Positions 44,117 to 51,980 of a stretch of DNA of 60,670 nt are shown piece after piece. The notes beneath the pieces are model-generated. The model had not been told where the DNA came from. It made no database searches and saw nothing but the letters and a program-made list of their open reading frames with translations. The translations under genes and the position numbers were made by a program. The DNA is from Flavobacteriales bacterium (lineage in GTDB: Bacteria > Bacteroidota > Bacteroidia > Flavobacteriales_D > Sanyastnellaceae), in the NCBI GenBank assembly GCA_027491215.1, contig JAIXWP010000089.1, positions 1 through 60,670 of the forward strand, in the 5' to 3' direction. The number at the start of each line of letters is the position of its first letter. The first letter of the stretch is position 1.

Positions 44117-44839
44117 ATGAGTACTACAAAAGCGGCTGAATCAACTCCCATGGATGTGTCTGTGGACTGTGTTGTATTTGGGTTCGACGATCAGAAACTT
44201 AAGATTTTGTTGATTGAACAAAAGCAGCCGTCAGATGGAGCGACCATTAAGCTTCAGAAAGCCTTGCCTGGTGATTTATTAAAGGACGATGAAAGTCTTG
44301 ATGACGCTGCGCGCCGTGTTTTGCATGAACTTACGACACTTGAGGGTATTTATTTGAAGCAATTCCAAGCCTTTGGAGACCCTAATCGTGTTCGAGGACT
44401 CAAGGACCAAGAATGGCTTCGAAGTTTCAGAAATCACCCCGAAAGACGCGTGTTAACTGTGGGTTATTATTCTTTAGTAAAAATGGATGAGTTCAACCCA
44501 AAAGCGGCTTCCTTCGCTGGAAAAGCACAATGGATTGATGTCTACAAAGTGCCTCTTCTTGCATTTGACCACAATGATATCATTGATCAAGCTTTAAAAA
44601 TGTTAAGACATGAGCTCATCGCAGATCATATTGGATTTGAGCTTTTACCAGATAAGTTTACACTTTCTCAATTGCAACGACTGCATGAGATTATTTTGGA
44701 TAAAAAATTAGATAAAAGAAACTTCAGAAAGAACATTCTGAAGAACGATCGCGTGAAAGCATTAAATGAAAAACAACAGGGCGTGCTTCATAAGCCCGCC
44801 CAGTTATTCAAATTCAATCGTGAAGAAGAGAGTAATTAA
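44117..44839 (+). CDS. Nudix-domain transcriptional regulator (NrtR-like) with C-terminal winged helix
   Basis: 240 residues. Residues about 12-150 form a Nudix fold (VSVDCVVFGFDDQKLKILLIEQK start, split here by motif). The Nudix box is degenerate: GDLLKDDESLDDAARRVLHEL has lost most of the REUxEExG acidic residues, so catalysis is unlikely. Residues about 160-235 (ELLPDKFTLSQLQRLHEIIL, KRNFRKNIL) are the winged-helix DNA-binding domain of NrtR-like regulators, which control NAD or sugar metabolism. In Bacteroidetes such proteins regulate pentose use. It is divergent from the pfkA operon with a palindrome between. Its stop codon overlaps that of convergent ilvE by three bases. Confidence 0.88.
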   Translation: MSTTKAAESTPMDVSVDCVVFGFDDQKLKILLIEQKQPSDGATIKLQKALPGDLLKDDESLDDAARRVLHELTTLEGIYLKQFQAFGDPNRVRGLKDQEWLRSFRNHPERRVLTVGYYSLVKMDEFNPKAASFAGKAQWIDVYKVPLLAFDHNDIIDQALKMLRHELIADHIGFELLPDKFTLSQLQRLHEIILDKKLDKRNFRKNILKNDRVKALNEKQQGVLHKPAQLFKFNREEESN

Positions 44840-45906
44840 ACTACTCTTTTATTCCACTGATGCGTATCTTCTTGTAATCCTCTTTTCAGTTGATCGAGGT
44901 AATCAGAAATTTTCGGAGCAAATTCCCATTCAGTATATGGGCGCAATGTGAAGTCATTGCCTTCATAATTAATAACACGAATCGGTGCAATCGTTGCAGC
45001 AGTGCCTGCGCCAAATGCCTCATCTAGCTCATTATTCTTGATAGCTTCAATTACTTCGACCACACTCACTTTTCTTTCTTCAACAATATATCCCCAATCC
45101 TTTGCAATTTGCAACACACTTTCGCGCGTCACACCATCAAGAATAGAGTCAGAAACCGCCGGAGTGAAAAGTGTATTTCCTTTTCTGAAAATAACATTCA
45201 TTGTACCGCTTTCTTCAATAAACTCATGAGTAGACGAATCAGTCCAGAGTAACTGGTTGTAGCCATCTTGTTGTGCTTGCGCTGAAGCCATAAGTGCAGC
45301 ACCATAGTTGCCAGCAGCCTTCGCATTTCCTGCACCTCCGCGTGCCGCTCGAGTATATTCACGCTCCACTTTTACCTTCACTTCACCAGTGTAGTATTTA
45401 CCTACTGGACAAGTAAACATCACAAACATATATGATTGGCTAGGACGAACACCTACATACTCATCGATTGCAAACATGTGCGGTCGAATGTATAAAGCCT
45501 GCCCTGCACCGTTTGGTACCCATTCTTGATCTAACTCTACGAGTTGCTGAATCGCATCTACGAAAGACTCTACCGGATACTCCGGCATGCTCAATCGTTT
45601 AGCACTTTTATTTAAACGAGCCGCGTTTCTTTCAGGACGAAAGACGCGAATTTCACCTTTATCATTTCTGAATGCTTTGAGTCCTTCGAAAATAGCCTGA
45701 CCGTAGTGCAGGGCGCTAATCGCAGGGCTGAATGCAATCGTGCCATAAGGTTTGATCTCAGGTTTTTGCCAAGCTCCATCACGGTATTCCACCACAAACA
45801 TGTGATCACTGAATACGGTTCCAAAGCCTAAATTATCCCAATCTACTTGGGGAATGCGGCTTTCCTTTACCTTATGGACTTCAATCTGGTTTGTTGTTGC
45901 TATCAT
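44836..45906 (-). CDS. ilvE: Branched-chain amino acid aminotransferase
   Basis: 356 residues, class IV PLP aminotransferase. HYGQAIFEGLKAFR (about 66-79) and FRPERNAARLN-type blocks are seen; the PLP lysine is in GGAGNAKAAGNYG (about 196-208). The EESGTMNVIF block and the VTRESVLQIAKDWG segment bind PLP phosphate. It transfers the amino group between glutamate and Val, Leu or Ile. The large-type (about 355-residue) BCAT is usual in Bacteroidota. A -7 box TACATTTG lies about 68 bases upstream. Confidence 0.96.
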   Translation of the reverse strand: MIATTNQIEVHKVKESRIPQVDWDNLGFGTVFSDHMFVVEYRDGAWQKPEIKPYGTIAFSPAISALHYGQAIFEGLKAFRNDKGEIRVFRPERNAARLNKSAKRLSMPEYPVESFVDAIQQLVELDQEWVPNGAGQALYIRPHMFAIDEYVGVRPSQSYMFVMFTCPVGKYYTGEVKVKVEREYTRAARGGAGNAKAAGNYGAALMASAQAQQDGYNQLLWTDSSTHEFIEESGTMNVIFRKGNTLFTPAVSDSILDGVTRESVLQIAKDWGYIVEERKVSVVEVIEAIKNNELDEAFGAGTAATIAPIRVINYEGNDFTLRPYTEWEFAPKISDYLDQLKRGLQEDTHQWNKRVV

Positions 45907-45973
45907 TAAGCAATGGTTTATGATTGACTGTCCCTTATAGCAGTTTATCTCAATATAGTTTCACTGCACAGGA

Positions 45974-45981
45974 CAAATGTA
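45974..45981 (-). promoter_or_regulatory. -7 box TACATTTG upstream of ilvE
   Basis: Perfect TAnnTTTG on the minus strand. It predicts a leader of about 60 bases, in which I see no clear leader peptide or attenuator. Confidence 0.5.
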
Positions 45982-46038
45982 GAATTTACAAATGGTTTGG
46001 AAGAATTTAGAGTGTGAAAAAAACCAATTAATTTCTAA

Positions 46039-46719
46039 CTAACCATTTACTGGACTGAATAGAAACTTATTAGGGCTCACTAGTTGCGACTTTACAGCAT
46101 ACATGACAATTGCTGCTGTGTTATTCACCCCAAGCTTTTGCATGATATTCTTGCGATGTGTATTTACAGTGTGTGGACTCAAGAAAAGCTTTTCTGCTAT
46201 TTCTACATTGGTGTATCCTTCAGCAATAAGCTTGATCACCTCTAACTCCCTGTCGCTTATCACAACTGGTTCACAACTCAATTCAACAATATCTAGATCA
46301 TTTACATCAATAGCTTCTCTTCGAATGGCTTCAAGAATCTGACCACAGAAAAAGCGACCACCTTTCGCTGTTTCACGAATACTGTCTACAATCTCGTGAA
46401 CATCACAGTCTTTTTTGATGTATGAAGTCACACCTGCTCTAAGTGCATTAACGATGGTAATTCCCGTTTGCTCGCCTGTAATAGCCACAAACTTCACTCG
46501 AGCACTAAGTCTTTGTGCTTTAGTAAATGCATCAATGCTAAAATCTCGAGCGGCAAAGTCAATAAGAACAACCTCTGGATCAAAGTTCTTGATCATCTCA
46601 AGCATTTGCTCTTCATTACTTGCTTCTCCTAAAATTTGGAAATCATCATAATTACGAAGCACAGCGTTCAATCCTGAACGAATGAGCATATTACTATCGG
46701 CGATGATGACTTTGAACAT
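46039..46719 (-). CDS. NarL/LuxR-type response regulator, orphan
   Basis: 226 residues. Receiver domain about 1-120: phosphate-accepting Asp 54 (VLIDFAARD), Thr 81 (AITG) and Lys 103 (YIKKD) are present. The acidic pair is reduced to Asp 8-Ser 9 (IIADSN instead of ADDH), and the IxMPxxDG loop after Asp 54 is changed. LuxR-type helix-turn-helix about 155-215: SDRELEVIKLIAEGYTN, EIAEKLFLSPHTVNTHRKNI. No histidine kinase is next to it. A near -7 box GATATTTG sits 4 bases before the ATG, and a nested inverted repeat lies just upstream. Confidence 0.92.
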   Translation of the reverse strand: MFKVIIADSNMLIRSGLNAVLRNYDDFQILGEASNEEQMLEMIKNFDPEVVLIDFAARDFSIDAFTKAQRLSARVKFVAITGEQTGITIVNALRAGVTSYIKKDCDVHEIVDSIRETAKGGRFFCGQILEAIRREAIDVNDLDIVELSCEPVVISDRELEVIKLIAEGYTNVEIAEKLFLSPHTVNTHRKNIMQKLGVNNTAAIVMYAVKSQLVSPNKFLFSPVNG

Positions 46720-46723
46720 GGTA

Positions 46724-46731
46724 CAAATATC
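46724..46731 (-). promoter_or_regulatory. Near-consensus -7 box GATATTTG, 4 bases before response-regulator ATG
   Basis: Seven of the eight positions fit TAnnTTTG. Spacer TACC leads into the ATG, the same spacing as the leaderless group. Confidence 0.5.
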
Positions 46732-46749
46732 TTATGTAAATTCTTTCTA

Positions 46750-46797
46750 AATAACACTTGAGTGATATTATTTTGTTCACTCAGAAACAGTGTTATT
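46750..46797. repeat. Nested inverted repeat between argS and the response regulator gene
   Basis: Outer arms AATAACACT (46750-46758) and AGTGTTATT (46789-46797), inner arms TGAGTGA (46759-46765) and TCACTCA (46777-46783), 11-base loop, and GAAAC as a bulge on one side. All arms are perfect. No T run follows on the minus strand, so an operator or RNA structure is as likely as a terminator for argS. Confidence 0.7.
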
Positions 46798-46823
46798 AAC
46801 ATATAAACTTAAGATACTGAAAA

Positions 46824-48617
46824 TCACATTCTTTCTACCATCGAAATGCCTAATAGTCCCATTCCCTGTTCTACCACACGGCCTACTTTTGACGAAAGCG
46901 TGACACGAAAAGATCTCAAACCTTCATTTTCTTCTCTCAAAATCGGGTAATCATGATAGAATGAGTTGAATTCTTTCACAAGTTCGTAGGTGTAATTTGC
47001 GATCAAACTAGGATTGTATTCTCTGGCAGCGTCATTCAACACATTCGGGAAATCATAAATCTTTTGAATGAGTGATAGCTCTAGTTTACAAAGAATTGAT
47101 GCATCAATATCAGCGAGCTTAAGTTCACCAAAATTTTCTTGAAATTTTCTTGAAATAGCCTTAGTTCTGACGTAAGTATACTGAATGAAGGGGCCAGTAT
47201 TTCCAGCGAAGTCAATGCTTTCCTTTGGATTAAAGAGCATGTTTTTTGTTGGATCAACCTTCAAGAGGAAATACTTGAGCGCCGACATTCCGATATGGTG
47301 ATAAACATCACCCTTCTCGTCTGCAGAAAGCCCTTCTAGTTTACCTTGTTCCTCGGCAACCTCTTGTGCAACATTCTTCATTTCTGCCATGATATCGTCC
47401 GCGTCAACTACCGTCCCTTCGCGGCTTTTCATTTTTCCTTCTGGAAGTTCTACCATTCCATAGCTCAAATGATAGCAGTTCTCACCTTGCTCAAATCCGA
47501 GTTTTTTGAGCACCTTGAATAACACCTTGAAGTGATATTCTTGTTCATTACCGACAGTATAGATTTGATAAGCTGTATCAGGAAAGTCTCTAAAACGCAA
47601 GATTGCAGTTCCGATGTCCTGTGTGATATACATGGCCGTTCCATCCTTACGCAGAAGTGCTTTTTGATCAAGACCTTGGTCTGTTAGATCTACCCAAATA
47701 CTTCCGTCTTCTTTTTGAAAAAAGTGTCCATTTGCAAGACCATTTCTTACTTCATCTCGACCTAATAAGTAAGTGTCACTCTCGTAATACAACTTATCAA
47801 AGTCCACTCCCATTGTTTGGTAAGTAGCGTCAAAACCTTTATAAACCCAAGCATTCATAGTTTCCCAAAGCTTGTATACTTCAGGGTTTTTAGCTTCCCA
47901 TTGACGAAGCATTTCTTGTGCTTCCATCATGATTGGTGCTTTTTGTGCGGCTTCTTCTTCAGTTGCGCCGTTTGCGATTAATTCTTTCTGTTCTTCCTTA
48001 TATTTTTTATCGAAAATGACATAGTATTTTCCTACGAGCTTATCCCCTTTCAGTCCTGAAGATTCTGGTGTTTCGCCATTTCCAAATTTTTGCCATGCTA
48101 CCATGCTTTTGCAAATGTGAATCCCCCGGTCATTTATGATTTGAACTTTTGTAACCGAATGACCGTTCGCTTTTAGAATTTCACTTACCGAATATCCTAA
48201 AAAGATGTTTCTAAGGTGACCAAGATGTAATGGTTTGTTGGTGTTAGGCGATGCATACTCTACCATCACACGAGGCTTTGAATCTGCAGGTTGGAAACCA
48301 AAATTGACATTGCTATTAGCCTCTTTGAAGAAATTTAGCCAATAGTCATTAGATATGGATAAGTTCAAAAAGCCTTTTACCACATTGAAAGCTTCCACTT
48401 GATCTACATGTTCTTTAAGATAGTTTCCAATGGCCTCACCAGTTTGCTCAGGCCCCATCTTAGAAATCTTCACGAACGGGAATACTACCAATGTCACATC
48501 ACCTTCAAACTCCTTTCGTGTTTTTTGAAATTGAATCATTGAAGGACTGATGTCTTGTTGGAACAATGCCGATATGGCGTTGTTTAAGGCATTGGTAAGG
48601 ATTTGATGAATTGACAT
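46824..48617 (-). CDS. argS: Arginyl-tRNA synthetase
   Basis: 597 residues, class I. HIGH motif as LHLGHLRN in PNTNKPLHLGHLRN (about 125-138) and KMSK-like motif as EGKMKSREGTVVDADD (about 390-405). The N-terminal Add-1 domain (about 1-110) and C-terminal DALR anticodon-binding domain (about 480-597, ending RVVEQGMGLLGISMVERM) are present. It charges tRNA-Arg in the cytoplasm. It is divergent from ribB with 56 bases between start codons. Confidence 0.97.
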   Translation of the reverse strand: MSIHQILTNALNNAISALFQQDISPSMIQFQKTRKEFEGDVTLVVFPFVKISKMGPEQTGEAIGNYLKEHVDQVEAFNVVKGFLNLSISNDYWLNFFKEANSNVNFGFQPADSKPRVMVEYASPNTNKPLHLGHLRNIFLGYSVSEILKANGHSVTKVQIINDRGIHICKSMVAWQKFGNGETPESSGLKGDKLVGKYYVIFDKKYKEEQKELIANGATEEEAAQKAPIMMEAQEMLRQWEAKNPEVYKLWETMNAWVYKGFDATYQTMGVDFDKLYYESDTYLLGRDEVRNGLANGHFFQKEDGSIWVDLTDQGLDQKALLRKDGTAMYITQDIGTAILRFRDFPDTAYQIYTVGNEQEYHFKVLFKVLKKLGFEQGENCYHLSYGMVELPEGKMKSREGTVVDADDIMAEMKNVAQEVAEEQGKLEGLSADEKGDVYHHIGMSALKYFLLKVDPTKNMLFNPKESIDFAGNTGPFIQYTYVRTKAISRKFQENFGELKLADIDASILCKLELSLIQKIYDFPNVLNDAAREYNPSLIANYTYELVKEFNSFYHDYPILREENEGLRSFRVTLSSKVGRVVEQGMGLLGISMVERM

Positions 48618-48661
48618 TTCGTTAAATAATAGCTATATTTTGGAGTGCAAACTTAACCCAA

Positions 48662-48669
48662 TACCTTTG
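48662..48669 (+). promoter_or_regulatory. -7 box TACCTTTG, 4 bases before ribB ATG
   Basis: Perfect TAnnTTTG with spacer CATA before the ATG. A leaderless message is predicted. No room is left for an FMN riboswitch, which controls ribB in many bacteria. Confidence 0.65.
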
Positions 48670-48673
48670 CATA

Positions 48674-49813
48674 ATGATACAAGAAATTGTGAAAGAGAAA
48701 TTAGACACCATTCGAGAAGCTATTGAGGACATCAAAAATGGCAAAGTGGTGATAGTTGTTGACGATGAAGATCGTGAAAATGAAGGTGACTTTATTACTG
48801 CGGCGCGCAATGTAACACCTGAGGTCATCAACTTTATGAGCAAGCATGGTCGTGGTTTGATCTGTGCATCACTCACCGAAGAGCGTTGTAAGGAATTGGA
48901 TTTAGACCTTATGGTGACACGCAATACCGACCCGAATAAGACCGCTTTTACTATTTCCGTGGATCTATTAGGTCATGGATGTACTACAGGCATAAGCGCG
49001 CAGGATAGAGCCAAGACGGTTCAGGCCTTAATCAATCCAAACACTCAACCAAGCGATCTGGGACGTCCAGGGCATATTTTTCCTTTGATTGCAAAGAAAG
49101 GTGGTGTATTGCGCCGAACAGGCCATACCGAGGCTACCATTGACTTAGCGCGCCTTGCAGGATTTGAGCCAGCGGGAGTACTTGTTGAAATCATGAATGA
49201 TGACGGTACGATGGCGCGTCTTCCGCAATTGATGGAGATCGCTGCCAAATTCGACCTGAAGATTGTTTCAATCAAAGATCTGATTGCTTACCGTTTAGAA
49301 ACTGAAACGTTGGTTGAAAAGCTAGATCAGATTCCATTTAAAACAAGATATGGCAATTTTGAATTGGTGGCCTTTCGCGAGTTGATTGAAGAAAAAGAGC
49401 ACGTTGCTTTTGTAAAAGGAACATGGTCTGAAAATGATATTATCCCAGTTCGCGTTCACAGCTGCAATTTTCTCAGTGATATATTCGGTTCACTCGAATA
49501 CGGCAAAGACGACCAGTTGCACAAAGCCATGCAATTGATAGAAAAAGATGGAAAGGGAGTGATTGTTTACATGAATCATCTTCAAAAAGATCACAGTTTA
49601 CTTGATGAATTTGCGGAGATTCGAAAGTTGCAATCAACCGAACAAGGCACTACAACGGCTTCAATGGATGCACGTGATTATGGAATTGGTGCCCAGATAT
49701 TAAGAGATCTTGGAGTAAGAAGAATGCGCTTGCTGACTAATAATCCAACGAAGAGAACTGGATTGATCGGTTACAACCTAGAGATTGTGGAAAATCAGAC
49801 CTTGAATGATTGA
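48674..49813 (+). CDS. ribB: 3,4-dihydroxy-2-butanone-4-phosphate synthase with degenerate GTP cyclohydrolase II domain (RibBX-like)
   Basis: 379 residues. The N-terminal DHBP synthase domain (about 5-205) is complete: DDEDRENEGD (30-39), HGCTTGIS, RPGHIFPL (131-138) and GHTEA (150-154). It makes the four-carbon precursor of riboflavin from ribulose 5-phosphate. The C-terminal domain (about 220-375) keeps the GTP cyclohydrolase II fold (VRVHS, LLTNNPTK) but lacks its chemistry. Active enzymes have HSEC...LRCDCG for zinc; here the strip reads HSCNFLSDIFGSLEYGKDD (262-280), and the RQEGR active-site block becomes NHLQKDH. This matches the RibBX idea described for Proteobacteria. A separate ribA must exist elsewhere. 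Confidence 0.92.
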   Translation: MIQEIVKEKLDTIREAIEDIKNGKVVIVVDDEDRENEGDFITAARNVTPEVINFMSKHGRGLICASLTEERCKELDLDLMVTRNTDPNKTAFTISVDLLGHGCTTGISAQDRAKTVQALINPNTQPSDLGRPGHIFPLIAKKGGVLRRTGHTEATIDLARLAGFEPAGVLVEIMNDDGTMARLPQLMEIAAKFDLKIVSIKDLIAYRLETETLVEKLDQIPFKTRYGNFELVAFRELIEEKEHVAFVKGTWSENDIIPVRVHSCNFLSDIFGSLEYGKDDQLHKAMQLIEKDGKGVIVYMNHLQKDHSLLDEFAEIRKLQSTEQGTTTASMDARDYGIGAQILRDLGVRRMRLLTNNPTKRTGLIGYNLEIVENQTLND

Positions 49814-49828
49814 TCAGATATGACAAAT

Positions 49829-49856
49829 TAAAAAAGCCGCTATAAGCGGCTTTTTT
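49829..49856. terminator. Bidirectional terminator between ribB and rpmE2
   Basis: AAAAAGCCGCT-ATA-AGCGGCTTTTTT with T and A runs on both sides. It ends the convergent ribB (+) and rpmE2 (-) transcripts. Confidence 0.92.
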
Positions 49857-49875
49857 TATATCGTAATGTCGAAGA

Positions 49876-50133
49876 TTACTTCTTATCGAACTTAGCGTAA
49901 CGCGTTTTGAACTTATCGATACGACCTGCAGTATCCACAAGGGTTACCTTACCAGTAAAGAATGGGTGTGAAGTGTGTGAGATCTCCATCTTGATCAATG
50001 GATATTCGTTACCATCTTCCCAAACGATAGTTTCTTTGCTGTTTGTAGTTGATTTGCTAAGGAATGAATATTCATTTGACATGTCCTTAAAAACAACTAA
50101 TCTATAGTTTTCTGGGTGAATTCCTTGTTTCAT
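49876..50133 (-). CDS. rpmE2: 50S ribosomal protein L31, type B
   Basis: 85 residues from the ATG at 50133; the frame is open to 50211, but L31 starts at [17 protein letters not shown]. The motif [21 protein letters not shown] (split by position: about 58-78) is the L31 signature. It has no CXXC zinc motif, so it is the type-B, zinc-independent paralogue that replaces type-A L31 under zinc limitation in some bacteria; many Bacteroidota carry only this form. It has a full promoter upstream and shares a terminator with ribB. Confidence 0.96.
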   Translation of the reverse strand: MKQGIHPENYRLVVFKDMSNEYSFLSKSTTNSKETIVWEDGNEYPLIKMEISHTSHPFFTGKVTLVDTAGRIDKFKTRYAKFDKK

Positions 50134-50160
50134 CGTATCGTATATTTTTCTAACGGGCGG

Positions 50161-50192
50161 CAAATATATGACGAGAAATTCATTTTTACAAG
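50161..50192 (-). promoter_or_regulatory. Promoter of rpmE2 (-33 CTTG, N20, -7 TATATTTG)
   Basis: On the minus strand CTTG (50192-50189), 20 bases, then TATATTTG (50168-50161). This is a complete Bacteroidota promoter. The leader to the ATG is about 22 bases. No zinc-box (Zur-like dyad) is evident. Confidence 0.7.
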
Positions 50193-50258
50193 AAAATTCG
50201 AAAATATTCAATATAGCTCTGAATATTAAGAATCAATCGATTAGGTCAGAAATAAAAG

Positions 50259-50288
50259 AAAAATCCCGGATCGTTACCCAGGATTTTT
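50259..50288 (-). terminator. Terminator after the SPOR-protein gene
   Basis: AAAAATCC / GGATTTTT stem with further partial pairing inside, followed on the minus strand by CTTTT. It lies about 95 bases behind the stop codon of the gene that starts at 51841. Confidence 0.7.
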
Positions 50289-50383
50289 CAGACTAAATTA
50301 CCTAAACAAATTCTATATTAATTAACCAAAATTACTACTATGAATACCGTTGTATTCCTAGGTAGTACGTGCGATATTTCATT

Positions 50384-51841
50384 TTATTGATACCACTGCT
50401 GCTTTGTAATAAGCAAAGCCTCTTGCACTGTGATACGCTCTCCATTATTGTATGCCGTTACGAACGGACCTGGTAGTGATGAATAATTCTGCTTCAATCT
50501 CTCTCTTTCATCCCTAGCTTGTTTGTACTCGTTGTACTTACCAGTGGTGTATTTCACCCATCCCTCATGGTTTTCAATATTAAAATCTCCAGCGTAGCCA
50601 TGCACCTGCTTGAAGTAAGTTTTATTAACAACACGATGTGCAGCCAAAATTTGCACTTTGTAGTTCACTCCTGTATCCGCTGTAGGTACTGATGTTACTG
50701 CTTTTTCGTTGTTTCTTACTGTCTTACTCTCAGTCTTTGGAGTTGTGTTATTTACAACAGTATCCTTTGATTTTGGCTCCACTTCATCATGATACACTTC
50801 CTTTTCGTACAATTCTTCTTTAACAATAGGTTTCACTTCCGATTTAGTGTTATTGCTTGCGCTGGCAGGAGTCTCTGATGTTGTTTTTGGCTCTGTGAGT
50901 TGAGCAACTGCAGGCTGAGAATCAATCGCACCAGCAGCTGGAACGATTGTAACTTCCTTTGGATTGTTATTCTCAACAAATGAAAGCTTACCGGAAGTAA
51001 CAGGCAAAGATGACATTGGAGAAAGGCTTGTCAATTTATAGCTTACCTGAATGACAGGCGAAACAGGCATTTCAAACCATACAAACTTGATCGCGTTTTT
51101 GTCTGCCGTAACAGTTGCTCCTGCATCTTGAATCTTTTCTGTCTTAAATGTCTCTGGAGCTACATCAACGATCTTGGCAAAACCAGCGATGTTACTATTT
51201 AAAATTTTCAAGTCCACTCTGAATTCAGTGTCAGAAATACGAGTGATAGATCTTTCACAAACGAAATCAGTAGATAGGTTGGTTGATGTGGATTCTGCAA
51301 CAGTTGAAGGGGTTTCGCTAGTAGTGTTTCCAGCTTCTTGATTGCTGTCGGCAACAGGTTCAGCTGTTGTTTCAGTTGCTGGCACTTCCGAAGACGGAGT
51401 AGATGCAGTCGCATCCTGAGAAACAAAAATTTGTTGAGTTGGAATAGTATAGTCGACTCTTTGATTATCGTTTATATAAGAGAAAATTCCTTTCGCCTCA
51501 TACTTACCTGAGAAGTTTGCATCACACTCTAAATAATATGTCACTTTGAAAGTTTCTTCTGTCGGAATGGTCATCCAAACAAATCTCACTTTTTTATCAC
51601 TAAAAGTAAAAGAAGCACCTTTTGTTTCGTTTGGGGTTGCGATGAAACCTTCTGGAAGAACAATTTCCATCTTTGCAAAACCTTGTATTTGATTTTTATT
51701 GATGGTCACCTCTACCAATGTTTTTTGCCCAGGTGGCATTGAATTAGGTGCAATGTTCTCAATGCTGATATCGTTTGCCGACAAGACATGCAGAAAGAAA
51801 AGACCGATAAAATTGATGAGCGTGATTGTAAATTTTATCAT
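50384..51841 (-). CDS. Exported protein with two related Ig-like domains and a C-terminal SPOR-like domain
   Basis: 485 residues from the ATG at 51841; the frame is open to 51961, but that part covers the xerD promoter and lacks a signal peptide. Signal peptide to about 21 (HVLSA). Two similar beta domains (about 24-140 and 195-302) share GFAK, LPE/APE-x-F, GAS/GAT and the FVW strip near positions 88 and 254, so one arose by internal duplication. A Ser/Thr/Glu-rich linker joins them, and a charged linker (310-395) leads to a SPOR-like domain (about 400-485; YKVQILAAHRVV, GWVKYTTGKYNEYKQA). SPOR domains bind denuded peptidoglycan. Likely a periplasmic envelope or division-site protein. Confidence 0.8.
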   Translation of the reverse strand: MIKFTITLINFIGLFFLHVLSANDISIENIAPNSMPPGQKTLVEVTINKNQIQGFAKMEIVLPEGFIATPNETKGASFTFSDKKVRFVWMTIPTEETFKVTYYLECDANFSGKYEAKGIFSYINDNQRVDYTIPTQQIFVSQDATASTPSSEVPATETTAEPVADSNQEAGNTTSETPSTVAESTSTNLSTDFVCERSITRISDTEFRVDLKILNSNIAGFAKIVDVAPETFKTEKIQDAGATVTADKNAIKFVWFEMPVSPVIQVSYKLTSLSPMSSLPVTSGKLSFVENNNPKEVTIVPAAGAIDSQPAVAQLTEPKTTSETPASASNNTKSEVKPIVKEELYEKEVYHDEVEPKSKDTVVNNTTPKTESKTVRNNEKAVTSVPTADTGVNYKVQILAAHRVVNKTYFKQVHGYAGDFNIENHEGWVKYTTGKYNEYKQARDERERLKQNYSSLPGPFVTAYNNGERITVQEALLITKQQWYQ

Positions 51842-51968
51842 GGTTAATGTAAGGTTATTCCAAACTTCAAAAGCATGACTCAAAATTGGGATAACCGAAG
51901 GAGCGTTCGGTGGATAAAATTTGTAATTGCGAACACTGAAATGTGAATTGTTCGAAATCAAACTTTCG

Positions 51969-51976
51969 CACCTTTG
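51969..51976 (+). promoter_or_regulatory. Near-consensus -7 box CACCTTTG, 4 bases before xerD ATG
   Basis: Matches TAnnTTTG except for the first base. Spacer TTAA leads into the ATG, the same spacing as the leaderless group. Confidence 0.5.
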
Positions 51977-51980
51977 TTAA

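Noticed and set aside
50289-50383. Small plus-strand ORF with ATG at 50340
   Set aside because: Sixteen codons, no homology cue and no promoter box; it overlaps the 3' end of the SPOR gene.
51842-51961. N-terminal extension of the SPOR protein
   Set aside because: It would place 40 polar residues before the signal peptide and overlap the xerD promoter region.
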